Origin: Kordiimonas sp. SCSIO 12610
GTDB lineage: Bacteria; Pseudomonadota; Alphaproteobacteria; Sphingomonadales; Kordiimonadaceae
Reading direction: 5' to 3'
Assembly (NCBI RefSeq): GCF_024398015.1
Contig: NZ_CP073747.1
Location: forward strand, 630,501-694,500
Length of the DNA: 64,000 nt
Below the pieces are notes generated by a model. That model worked only from the letters and a program-made list of their open reading frames with translations. It ran no database searches and was not told the origin of the DNA. Shown piece after piece: positions 36,177 through 44,027 of the stretch. Every line of letters begins with the position of its first letter. The stretch's first letter is position 1. The position numbers and the translations under genes were made by a program.

Positions 36177-36574
36177 GATTTCACCTCCGTAGCAAATGCT
36201 ATTTTACCTACACCTGCGTCTTTAATTGCCTTGTAGGTATCGAGTACTAGGCCAGCTTTTGCTTTATCATCGGCCTGAATTGCAATTGTACCCTTTGGAT
36301 TTTCAGAGTGTAATTTTTCGATAATGGTACGAATGGCATCAACATCAACAGCTTCGCGGTTTATGTGAACTTCGTCATTATCGGTTACCGCAACCAATAC
36401 ACTGATCTGCTTTTGCGGTATTGCTGTAATCGCTTCCGGCTTCTGAACTTCAACGCCAGAGTCCTTCACAAATACAGCGGTTACGATGAAGAAAATCAAC
36501 ATGATGAAAACGATGTCGAGCATCGGTGTCATGTTAATTTCGGTATCGTCATCTTGCTGTGAATGATCACGCAT
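36173..36574 (-). CDS. ExbD/TolR-family protein (second copy in operon)
   Basis: The 133-residue protein has the membrane segment 'MTPMLDIVFIMLIFFIVTAV' with the proton-carrying Asp and a periplasmic ExbD domain. A GGAG site precedes its ATG. It follows another ExbD gene and a 78-bp gap containing strong hairpins. Two ExbD paralogues in one operon may form mixed complexes with the ExbB proteins. Confidence 0.92.
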   Translation of the reverse strand: MRDHSQQDDDTEINMTPMLDIVFIMLIFFIVTAVFVKDSGVEVQKPEAITAIPQKQISVLVAVTDNDEVHINREAVDVDAIRTIIEKLHSENPKGTIAIQADDKAKAGLVLDTYKAIKDAGVGKIAFATEVKS

Positions 36575-36590
36575 TTACTTATCTCCACTT

Positions 36591-36634
36591 CACCCACATG
36601 GGTGCCCATCACAGGGTGGGGGGCTTACCCCCCA
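36591..36634 (-). other. Two strong intercistronic hairpins between the ExbD genes
   Basis: One is CACCCA-CA-TGGGTG (36591-36604); the second is TGGGGGG-CTTA-CCCCCCA (36617-36634), a GC-only stem of seven pairs. Neither is followed by a T run in the minus-strand direction, so they are not simple terminators. They could slow RNA decay or set the relative output of the two ExbD proteins. Confidence 0.55.
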
Positions 36635-36652
36635 ACATTATTTTAAGTCGTT

Positions 36653-37069
36653 TTATTTACGACGCGTCCAAACAATTTTTTCTGCAGGAATACCGATTTC
36701 TAGGGCAGCATCATAAATACGAATTGCTGTTCCTGAAAAACCGCTTTCTGCTGATTGGATCACCACAGGTGCTTCTGGGCGCTCAACGCTTTCACGTTTA
36801 ATAATTGAAGAAACTGACGAAATATCGATCGTACGGAAATCGTGTGAAATCCGATTGTTTCCATCAACTATAAAGGCGATTGCCCGTTTGTCTTCATCCG
36901 GTGGAGGAGGGTTCGAATTATTATTATCCTCAGGGATGTTAACTTCAATACCTGACTCGTTGACAAACGTCGCGGTCACGATGAAGAAGATTAACATGAT
37001 AAACACGATGTCCAACATCGGAGTCATGTTTACTTCTGCTTCATCATCACCTTTCGCAAATTTACGCAT
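36653..37069 (-). CDS. ExbD/TolR-family protein (first copy in operon)
   Basis: The 138-residue protein has the core 'EVNMTPMLDIVFIMLIFFIV' and a periplasmic domain with a short Asn/Pro-rich insert (NNSNPPPPDEDKR). A GGAG site precedes the ATG. It follows the short ExbB gene by 21 bp. It forms the proton channel with ExbB in the inner membrane and powers the TonB at 35556. Confidence 0.92.
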   Translation of the reverse strand: MRKFAKGDDEAEVNMTPMLDIVFIMLIFFIVTATFVNESGIEVNIPEDNNNSNPPPPDEDKRAIAFIVDGNNRISHDFRTIDISSVSSIIKRESVERPEAPVVIQSAESGFSGTAIRIYDAALEIGIPAEKIVWTRRK

Positions 37070-37090
37070 GTACTTCTCTCCAGGCTAACT

Positions 37091-37612
37091 CTAGTGATCC
37101 ATTGTGAGGCTATCTTCAAGTCTTTCAGACTCGCGTTTAGCACGGCGTTCAATATAAGTGCTTAAGAACAGACCAGAAAGTGCAGCGACCATTCCTGACA
37201 TTGTCGGAATTGTTGCTTTTGATACACCATCGGCCATAGCCCGAGCGCTTGATGATCCAGTGTTACCAAGTACGGCAAATACTTCGATCATGCCTGTAAC
37301 CGTTCCCAAGAGGCCGATTAACGGGCAAAGCGCAACGAGCGTCTTAATCAGATTAACACTTTTATTAAGGTCATGGTTTACTTCTGAAATCATCGCTGTG
37401 CGGATTTTATGGGCATACCATGATCTCCGTTCCCTGCGTGATTCCCAAGCTTCCACAACCCGGCTTTTCTGCTTTCTATATTCAAGCGAGAAATACCAAA
37501 GTCGCTCAACGATAAGCACCCACATAATGAACGTGACACCGAGGAGTAGGAACAGGATTTCACCACCCTGTTCCATAAAAGCCCGGATCGCGTTGAGGGC
37601 TTCGCTAAGCAT
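37091..37612 (-). CDS. MotA/TolQ/ExbB proton channel protein (short)
   Basis: The 173-residue protein has three membrane helices and the family block 'ALCPLIGLLGTVTGMIEVF'. The ATG at 37612 overlaps the stop of the upstream long ExbB gene by 8 bp; the longer frame to 37702 is read through that gene and is unlikely. It is the ExbB partner of the TonB2-type complex. Confidence 0.92.
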   Translation of the reverse strand: MLSEALNAIRAFMEQGGEILFLLLGVTFIMWVLIVERLWYFSLEYRKQKSRVVEAWESRRERRSWYAHKIRTAMISEVNHDLNKSVNLIKTLVALCPLIGLLGTVTGMIEVFAVLGNTGSSSARAMADGVSKATIPTMSGMVAALSGLFLSTYIERRAKRESERLEDSLTMDH

Positions 37613-38966
37613 TCGCGCCCTCCTTCTCGGCGTGAACAGCAATGATACCAGCTGACTGCTCTTCCAACACATGAATGATGGATTTAGACGAACCAGAAAC
37701 AAAGCTGTGTAGAAGAAGTGTTGGGATCGCTACAACAAGACCTTCCACTGTTGTGATAAGGGCCGCAGAAATACCACCAGCCATCGCTTGTGGGTCACCA
37801 GCACCAAAGAGTGTGATCGCCTGGAAGGTTTGGATCATACCTGTAACCGTACCGAGCAGACCAAAGAGCGGTGCAACAGCAGAAATCAACTTAACAACTG
37901 TCAAGAAACGCTCTAGAGCAGGTGTTTCTTTTAGAATTGCTTCGTCAAGCTTAAGCTCAAGCGTTTCAACGTCTACGTTTTTGTTGCTTTCATAAACGGC
38001 AAGGACACGCCCCAGTGGATTGTTTGTGTTTGCTTCGTCTTTGCGAATTTGACTACGAACTTTACCGCCAACAACAAAGAGATATAGCCACTGAATAACA
38101 GCCAATAGTACACCAATTGCACCAAGGCCAAGTGTAATGTAACCAATCGGTCCACCATTAGCCAGGTGATCTTCCAAGGTCGCCTTTTCAACTTCAATAT
38201 TTAACAGCTGTCCGCGAGTTGGGTCTAAACCCAAACCAACGATGTCACCAGAAGAGGCACTCTGAAAACCATCAACGGTACCGGTGAAACGGCCAGAAGG
38301 CTGACGTGCAAGCTCCTGAACATCACCGTTATTGGTTAATGTGTAGTAGCGACCATTTCCAACAAGTCCAAAGTCTCCAATACGGGTTAGATCAATAACT
38401 TCTTTATTGCCATCATTACGACCAACTTCATGCTGGAAAGTTTTGATTTGGCCCGAGCCAATCATTTCAAGAAGCATTTGAGCCGGCCATGCTTCGATAT
38501 CTTCGATCGTTGGAAGCTGTGCATCATCAGCAGCTTTAGCAACGAGAACGTTGATCGGGTCCATACGATTTGGATTATCGATTGTTACATGTGAGCCAGA
38601 AATAACAGCGCGGGCATCACCTGCAGCCTGCTGAAGAACACCAAATAGTTCTTGCAACTGACCTAAGCGATTTCGTTGAATTTCAAGTTGGTTAGTGATT
38701 TCTTGCTCGTTAACACGGCGCTGCTCTTCCAAACGAGCACTTTCACGCTCTAGCTGAGCTGTTGTACGACGCTCCGCATTCAAAAGATTTTGTTGCTGCG
38801 CCTGGTTCGCACGGAACTCAGCTTCGCGCTGTTTGTGAGCAGCTTCTTCATTCAGCGTGCCGTCTTGTACTTTCTTTAAAAGCGCATCAAGGTCAGCTTG
38901 CTGTGCCTGAGCAGTGACAGAGAATCCTGCGAGGACGATTGCGGCGGTTGCGATAAATTTTTTCAT
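37605..38966 (-). CDS. Long MotA/TolQ/ExbB protein with periplasmic coiled coil (TtpC-like)
   Basis: The 453-residue protein has a signal peptide (MKKFIATAAIVLAGFSVTAQA) and a coiled coil of Gln/Glu/Arg-rich heptads over residues 30-105. A periplasmic region follows, then an ExbB-type channel domain (residues about 270-440) with 'APLFGLLGTVTGMIQTF'. TtpC-type proteins have this layout and are needed for TonB2-dependent uptake in Vibrio. It starts one base after the DUF3450 stop, with GGGGAA upstream. Confidence 0.9.
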   Translation of the reverse strand: MKKFIATAAIVLAGFSVTAQAQQADLDALLKKVQDGTLNEEAAHKQREAEFRANQAQQQNLLNAERRTTAQLERESARLEEQRRVNEQEITNQLEIQRNRLGQLQELFGVLQQAAGDARAVISGSHVTIDNPNRMDPINVLVAKAADDAQLPTIEDIEAWPAQMLLEMIGSGQIKTFQHEVGRNDGNKEVIDLTRIGDFGLVGNGRYYTLTNNGDVQELARQPSGRFTGTVDGFQSASSGDIVGLGLDPTRGQLLNIEVEKATLEDHLANGGPIGYITLGLGAIGVLLAVIQWLYLFVVGGKVRSQIRKDEANTNNPLGRVLAVYESNKNVDVETLELKLDEAILKETPALERFLTVVKLISAVAPLFGLLGTVTGMIQTFQAITLFGAGDPQAMAGGISAALITTVEGLVVAIPTLLLHSFVSGSSKSIIHVLEEQSAGIIAVHAEKEGANA

Positions 38967-38967
38967 C

Positions 38968-39744
38968 TTAATTCCCCTGTGTAGGCGCTGCTACAGGCAG
39001 TACGAGAACGTCTTTTTGTACAGTGTTACCAGCCATACGACGAAGTTGGCGGACAGCACGTTGATATTCGTTATTTGTTACCCATGTACTATTCGTCTTA
39101 TCCCAAATCGCGGTTTCTGAACCATCTTTTGTTTGATAGTAGAAACCAACACGTCCGAGGCGAACAAAGTTTACACTCCGACCATCATCCAAAGATCCTT
39201 CATAGGCATTGATTGTACGGCCATACTGTACTTCGCGCTTGTACTCTTCAAGAACGAGGCGGAAACGCTCAGGGTCACTGATATTTGGATCGTCCATATA
39301 GTCGCGTAATTTAGCAACGCGTTCTTTACGATCATCGATTTGGAAAGGTGTATCGATTGATACAAAATCTTCCAGTTGGTCGATCATACGTAGCATCAAT
39401 GGTGTAATCTGGCGTTTAATTTCATCGATCTGACCAATTGATGTTTTAATTTTATTGATTTCAGCAAGTTGGCGGTCAATTACACGTTGTTGCTGTGTAT
39501 TGTATGCACGTAAACCAGCGTTTTCTTTTAGTGATGCTTTGTAATCACCAAAGATTCTTGAAGTTGCATCAGAGATTCCATCGATAGTTTGCTGTGATGC
39601 TTGAGCGATTTTATTGCTTTCGTCTACTTCATCAATAACTGACTTGAGGCGAGGGTCTTGCGCATTTGCAAGGCCAGCTCCAAGAACAATAGAAGCGACA
39701 GCAAGTGTTGAGACAGCTATACGTTTCACTTTAGCTTTATCCAT
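38968..39744 (-). CDS. DUF3450 family periplasmic coiled-coil protein
   Basis: The 258-residue protein has a signal peptide (cleavage near ANA-QDP) and a long helical region (residues 40-110). The C-terminal part contains 'YEGSLDDGRSVNFVRLGRVG', which matches DUF3450. Such genes lead TonB2/TtpC operons. The protein probably binds the long ExbB-like protein in the periplasm. It is the first gene of the operon; the promoter should be in the gap after 39744. Confidence 0.88.
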   Translation of the reverse strand: MDKAKVKRIAVSTLAVASIVLGAGLANAQDPRLKSVIDEVDESNKIAQASQQTIDGISDATSRIFGDYKASLKENAGLRAYNTQQQRVIDRQLAEINKIKTSIGQIDEIKRQITPLMLRMIDQLEDFVSIDTPFQIDDRKERVAKLRDYMDDPNISDPERFRLVLEEYKREVQYGRTINAYEGSLDDGRSVNFVRLGRVGFYYQTKDGSETAIWDKTNSTWVTNNEYQRAVRQLRRMAGNTVQKDVLVLPVAAPTQGN

Positions 39745-40386
39745 TTTCTGCCCACATGGGTTTTATTGATGCCGTATATAAACCCAAAGGCCACATACGG
39801 CGGTTAAACCATGCAAAGACTGTTAATATCATAAACTTAAAAAGCTTATATTAATCGGCCTTTACCCTAAAAATCAGGAAATGATCAAAGCGCATGTTAT
39901 CCACACAACGAAAGTTGTAGAATAATTTTTATGCACCTCTAAACCTAATTCTCCCAATTTGCTGACTACTCTAAGCGTCGAATCATTTACAGATTCGTTA
40001 GCTCATGTGCTTATTGTTGCAACCTATATGAGGTATAACCTCTCACAAGCTGTTGTTTTTCTTATGTTACTTGAGGGCATGTCACGAGTGATACACTCTC
40101 AAGTCAGCAACGAGCAGCCAAGCTCGCTGCCTATCATCCAAGAATCTTTCACAAAGCCAAGTGAAAATTTTATTTTTCTTACATTTAGCCAGAAAAACGC
40201 CTCATTCTCGGTAGTACGTCTAAATTATTATTCATTATGTAATAATATATCATTTTAAAATAAAGTCAATATTATAAAGGAGAAATAATATCTAAAATCG
40301 GTCAAAGAGGTGAATAGAGATACGATCTACGTGCTGAATTACGTAACGTCGAGTGTGATCAAGATTTGGTGTAGTTGATATCGAGA
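39745..40386. other. Intergenic region with no convincing protein gene
   Basis: This 642-bp stretch holds the likely promoter of the TonB2-type operon near its left end. Two imperfect hairpins are visible: GAGGT-ATA-ACCTC at 40031-40043 and GCAACGAGC-AGCCAA-GCTCGCTGC at 40108-40131. A 99-codon plus-strand frame at 39959-40258 has no ribosome site or recognisable domain. A small RNA is possible but I see no clear terminator. Confidence 0.4.
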
Positions 40387-40581
40387 TCAACGTTGCTGTG
40401 ACTTGATATCTTCTAAAATAGATAAAATACCGTGCCACTGATTCTCTGTACTGATTCTGATGGCGCCGTCCAGGCCCATATGATCGCACAGCCTGCTTGC
40501 TAACATTTTGGCATGTGGTGAAGCGTTTGCATTGCTGAAGTGTTTATTCAGGTCGTCAGTGCCATTTGCGCGTTGATGCAT
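40387..40581 (-). CDS. Possible small hypothetical protein
   Basis: A 64-residue frame starts at ATG 40581 after a weak GGATGA site and contains a helix-like segment 'HGILSILEDIKSQQR'. Amino-acid composition is gene-like but there is no known domain. It could also be chance open frame in an otherwise untranslated gap. Confidence 0.35.
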   Translation of the reverse strand: MHQRANGTDDLNKHFSNANASPHAKMLASRLCDHMGLDGAIRISTENQWHGILSILEDIKSQQR

Positions 40582-40694
40582 GTATCATCCATTGATTATT
40601 TATAACTTTAGATCATCGATCATGTATTTGAATCTACATACTAAAGTCTAAAATCGCGTTAACAAATAGATCGGATTTTTGCGGATATTTGAAA

Positions 40695-41576
40695 TTAATC
40701 ACTCATTTCGTCTTGCTTGACACGAATAGAGAGCGGATCAAGGCCGGAAATCTGTATTTCTATTTGATCACCGTCTTTAAGATACTTTGGTGGCGTGTAT
40801 CCCGCCCCCACACCTGCGGGTGTTCCGGTAAGGATAATATCACCGGGTTGGAGCTCTGTAATATGGCTTAAGATATGTATCGTTTCCTGAGTTGAAAATA
40901 TCATATCGTTGATGCGTCCATTCTGCCTTTCGCTATCATTAACAACCGTCCTAATGGTAGTGTTCTGATCAAGATCAAATTGTGACGCGTGTGTTAATGT
41001 TGGGCCAATGGCGCCAGAGCGGTCAAAGTTCTTTCCGAGCGTAAACTGGCTGGTTCGTTTTTGAATACGGCGTACTGTCCCATCATTCGCAGTTGTATAG
41101 CCAAAGATATACTTTTCTGCATCACGTTCGGCAATGTTTGAGCAGGATTTGCCGATGATAACGGCAAGCTCGCCCTCATAATCGAATGAAGGTTCAGACG
41201 ACGGGAAATGGATTGTCGAATTATGCGCGCTGAAACTGCTTGGGAACCGAACAAAAATATCTGGCGCTTCCGGTCGCGCCTTTTTGAGGTCGTTTTCACT
41301 CACACCCATTTCTCTCGCATGGTCACGGTAATTTTTCCCAATGCAAAAGATTCTGCTGTTGCTGCTGAGAAGGGGTAGCCATACAGGCTCCATAAGGTTT
41401 TGCCATCCAGTATTTGCAAGCGCATCCGCTACAAGTCTATCCCAGTTGACCTTTTCAAGAAAATGGCACAAGTCATCACTTAGTTTAGGGGATATCATAC
41501 TGATAGGGAGATAGTGCTGCTCTGCTATCAAGCATATCTTTTCAGTATCCTCGATTAGAAGGCGTGCAAGCTTCAT
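40695..41576 (-). CDS. Fumarylacetoacetate hydrolase family protein
   Basis: The 293-residue protein has the FAH core 'IFCIGKNYRDHAREMG'. The metal-binding 'FDYEGELAVIIGK' (E-x-E) is followed by a later Asp and 'GDIILTGTPAGVGAGY'. Members cleave or decarboxylate acylpyruvates and related 2-oxo acids in aromatic catabolism, with Mg2+ or Mn2+. It is the last gene of a close-packed minus-strand run from 46061. The substrate cannot be read. Confidence 0.9.
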   Translation of the reverse strand: MKLARLLIEDTEKICLIAEQHYLPISMISPKLSDDLCHFLEKVNWDRLVADALANTGWQNLMEPVWLPLLSSNSRIFCIGKNYRDHAREMGVSENDLKKARPEAPDIFVRFPSSFSAHNSTIHFPSSEPSFDYEGELAVIIGKSCSNIAERDAEKYIFGYTTANDGTVRRIQKRTSQFTLGKNFDRSGAIGPTLTHASQFDLDQNTTIRTVVNDSERQNGRINDMIFSTQETIHILSHITELQPGDIILTGTPAGVGAGYTPPKYLKDGDQIEIQISGLDPLSIRVKQDEMSD

Positions 41577-41587
41577 GGTTTTTACTC

Positions 41588-43555
41588 TTATATCTCATAG
41601 CCGGGGTCAAAGGTCACTATTGTTAAACCACGCACACTATTACCAAGCGCGATTATGCTAGCACGCTTTAGGTCATCGTGCGTTATAGTTCGTTCAATAA
41701 CATGTTCCTGTTCAATCAACCTTTGCCTTAAAACGCCATTAAGTAAACCAGACGATTGTGTTGGTGTAATCCATTCCCCGTTTATCAGTACGAAAATATT
41801 GTGGATGGCGCTTTCAGCAATTTCACCGCGTTCATTCAGAAATAAAGCATCAAAATATCCGGCTTGCTGCGCAAGCTGAAAGCCTTGATCGTAGATCGCG
41901 CGGTTTGTGGTTTTGTGATAAAGGAATTTATCTGAAGAACAGGCTTTTTGTTTTGAAATAGCAACCTTGAGTGATTTGTCAGTAGCATTAGCTTTAACAT
42001 CCATATCTTTCAGGCTGGTCACAACAGGGCTACGCAATATGGGCACACTGGTGATCGAACATGCACCATGCTTGTCGAGAAGCAATCGGATACGAAAATC
42101 AGTTTCAGAGTGATCGAGCTTTGATATGTGTGTTAATAAATGGGTATTGATTTCCTCAACGTCACATCGATAGCCAAAGTAGGTTGCGCTCTTTCGAATA
42201 CGCTGCAAATGCTCATCCTTGAATAGACAGGCCCCGTTATGACACCGCAAGGTTTCGATCAAGGAAAATTCTGAAGTTTCGTTGGTGATGAAGTCGGCCT
42301 TTAATAGGCATTCATTATATTCATCCTCGATATTGCTGTCGGTTACAATTCCGCTACCGATATGAAAGCGACCCTTATAGTTGGGAATACCATTAAGACT
42401 GTTGATTTTATCTTGTTCGATAACCAAGGTTCTGATGGGGACATTGAATTGCCAGTCCAGCCCATTTGGGTCAGTTGTTGGGGCGATATAGCCGATTGCA
42501 CCACAGTAAACACCGCGTGGTGCAGTTTCCAGTTCCGCAATAATCTCCATTGCGCGTATTTTCGGAGCGCCTGTTACAGAACCACATGGAAAGATCGCTT
42601 TTAACATCTCTGATACATTCAGGTTTGGTTTTGAGCTGCCCTTGACAGTTGATGTCATTTGATGAAGCGTCGGGTAGGTTTCAATGTCAAACAAGTCTTC
42701 GACTGCAACAGACCCCGGTTCTGAAATACGTGATAAGTCATTGCGCAGTAAATCAACAATCATCAGGTTCTCTGCCCTGGATTTCACATCCGACCGTAAA
42801 TTTTGGGCGCGCTTATAATCATTCTCATATGATGTGCCGCGTTTTGCGGTTCCCTTCATTGGTTTTGCAGTTAGATTAGAATTCTTCTTTGCAATGAAAA
42901 GTTCGGGGGAGCGCGATAGGATTTGATGTTTGCCTGTATTGATATATGCGCCGTAAGCAACGGGTTGGGTTCTTCGAAGGTTCTGATACAGCGCTAACGG
43001 GTCACCTGATAGGTCAAAAGCCACAGGCATTGTATAGTTCACCTGATACACATCGCCTGACAGAATATAGTCTTTGATGGCTTCAACAGCACGTACATAG
43101 TCCGCTTTCTTAACCTGAATATCAGGTTTCGATAGACTTACATGCCGCTGGTTCCCCCGATTGGAAGTGTTTAGAAAATTTTCCACCTCCGCAGGAGAGA
43201 GGGTTTTCTGGCTTTTTGTCGCCATCATCCAAATCAGGGGCTCGTTGCTTTTTTGTTTGTATAATGATCCTAGTCTGGGTTCAAAAGCATAAGCGCATTC
43301 ATAGGCAAGCCATCCAGCCAGATAATAGCCTTGCCTAGCATATTCCTCGATTTCCAGAATGGCGTCTTCAATTTCGCTGAAGTCGTTGGCTTTGATGATG
43401 TGTGCCGGGTTTGTAAAGAGTATCGATCGGTTGGGTTCAAACGGTTGTCGATTATCGTCGAGCAAAACCAGCGGAGTATGTCTTAGGTCATCGGGAGCCA
43501 TCGTTTGAAAGCAGTCTTTAATATGATTAGCGTGCTTGCTCTTTGTATAGATCAC
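41588..43555 (-). CDS. pabB: Fused aminodeoxychorismate synthase component I and lyase (PabB-PabC)
   Basis: The 655-residue protein has two enzymes. Residues about 1-430 are a PabB-type chorismate-binding domain with 'GDVYQVNYTMP', 'KPMKGTAKRG', 'DLLRNDLSRI' and 'FPCGSVTGAPKIRAMEII'. Residues about 440-655 form a class IV aminotransferase (PabC) with a likely PLP lysine near 548 in 'YHKTTNR'. Together they make p-aminobenzoate for folate from chorismate, with ammonia from a PabA partner encoded elsewhere. An internal ATG at 43501 is an alternative start. Confidence 0.92.
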   Translation of the reverse strand: MIYTKSKHANHIKDCFQTMAPDDLRHTPLVLLDDNRQPFEPNRSILFTNPAHIIKANDFSEIEDAILEIEEYARQGYYLAGWLAYECAYAFEPRLGSLYKQKSNEPLIWMMATKSQKTLSPAEVENFLNTSNRGNQRHVSLSKPDIQVKKADYVRAVEAIKDYILSGDVYQVNYTMPVAFDLSGDPLALYQNLRRTQPVAYGAYINTGKHQILSRSPELFIAKKNSNLTAKPMKGTAKRGTSYENDYKRAQNLRSDVKSRAENLMIVDLLRNDLSRISEPGSVAVEDLFDIETYPTLHQMTSTVKGSSKPNLNVSEMLKAIFPCGSVTGAPKIRAMEIIAELETAPRGVYCGAIGYIAPTTDPNGLDWQFNVPIRTLVIEQDKINSLNGIPNYKGRFHIGSGIVTDSNIEDEYNECLLKADFITNETSEFSLIETLRCHNGACLFKDEHLQRIRKSATYFGYRCDVEEINTHLLTHISKLDHSETDFRIRLLLDKHGACSITSVPILRSPVVTSLKDMDVKANATDKSLKVAISKQKACSSDKFLYHKTTNRAIYDQGFQLAQQAGYFDALFLNERGEIAESAIHNIFVLINGEWITPTQSSGLLNGVLRQRLIEQEHVIERTITHDDLKRASIIALGNSVRGLTIVTFDPGYEI

Positions 43556-43585
43556 CTTGTGAAGGTCAATCGACTTCTTAGTCTG

Positions 43586-44008
43586 TTAGCGTCGTTTCGC
43601 GAGTTTGATATGAACGGCGCGTAACTTTACATCGCCAATAACCTTTGCTTTATGTCCGTGAATGTCGGCAGAAAACTCCTGTCCAACTTTTATGTAATCG
43701 CCAGCGATAAACTTATCCCCAGCGACGAAGGTTTGAGAATTACCATCCTGAAGGATTATTTTTAAAGCCCCTGCCAGAATAATGATCATGGTGGGATCGC
43801 CAGCCACATGCCAATCGCTTTCATAACCCGCGTCGCTTTCACGAAGGCGAAAATTTACAGCATTGATTTGTTCAGATATGAACATCCCACCGTAGGGGGT
43901 GAACTCATACTGTCGCTTCTGAAAGCGAGAGATGTTATCTTGATCAATAATGATCTCATAGATTTCTTCGCCGCGATCCTTTGGCGATGTGTTTGGTATG
44001 GATGGCAT
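43586..44008 (-). CDS. Cupin-domain protein of unknown function
   Basis: The 140-residue protein contains a small beta barrel: 'ESDWHVAGDPTMIIILAGAL' with a His near the metal site, and 'FVAGDKFIAGDYIKVGQEFS'. Few of the usual metal-binding residues can be counted, so catalysis is uncertain. It lies in the minus-strand run between the M28 peptidase (19 bp) and PabBC (30 bp). Confidence 0.75.
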   Translation of the reverse strand: MPSIPNTSPKDRGEEIYEIIIDQDNISRFQKRQYEFTPYGGMFISEQINAVNFRLRESDAGYESDWHVAGDPTMIIILAGALKIILQDGNSQTFVAGDKFIAGDYIKVGQEFSADIHGHKAKVIGDVKLRAVHIKLAKRR

Positions 44009-44027
44009 GGCAGCTTACTCTTGTGAC

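Noticed and set aside
39959-40258. 99-codon plus-strand open frame in the 39.7-40.4 kb gap
   Set aside because: No ribosome site and no recognisable features; kept as an intergenic note only.
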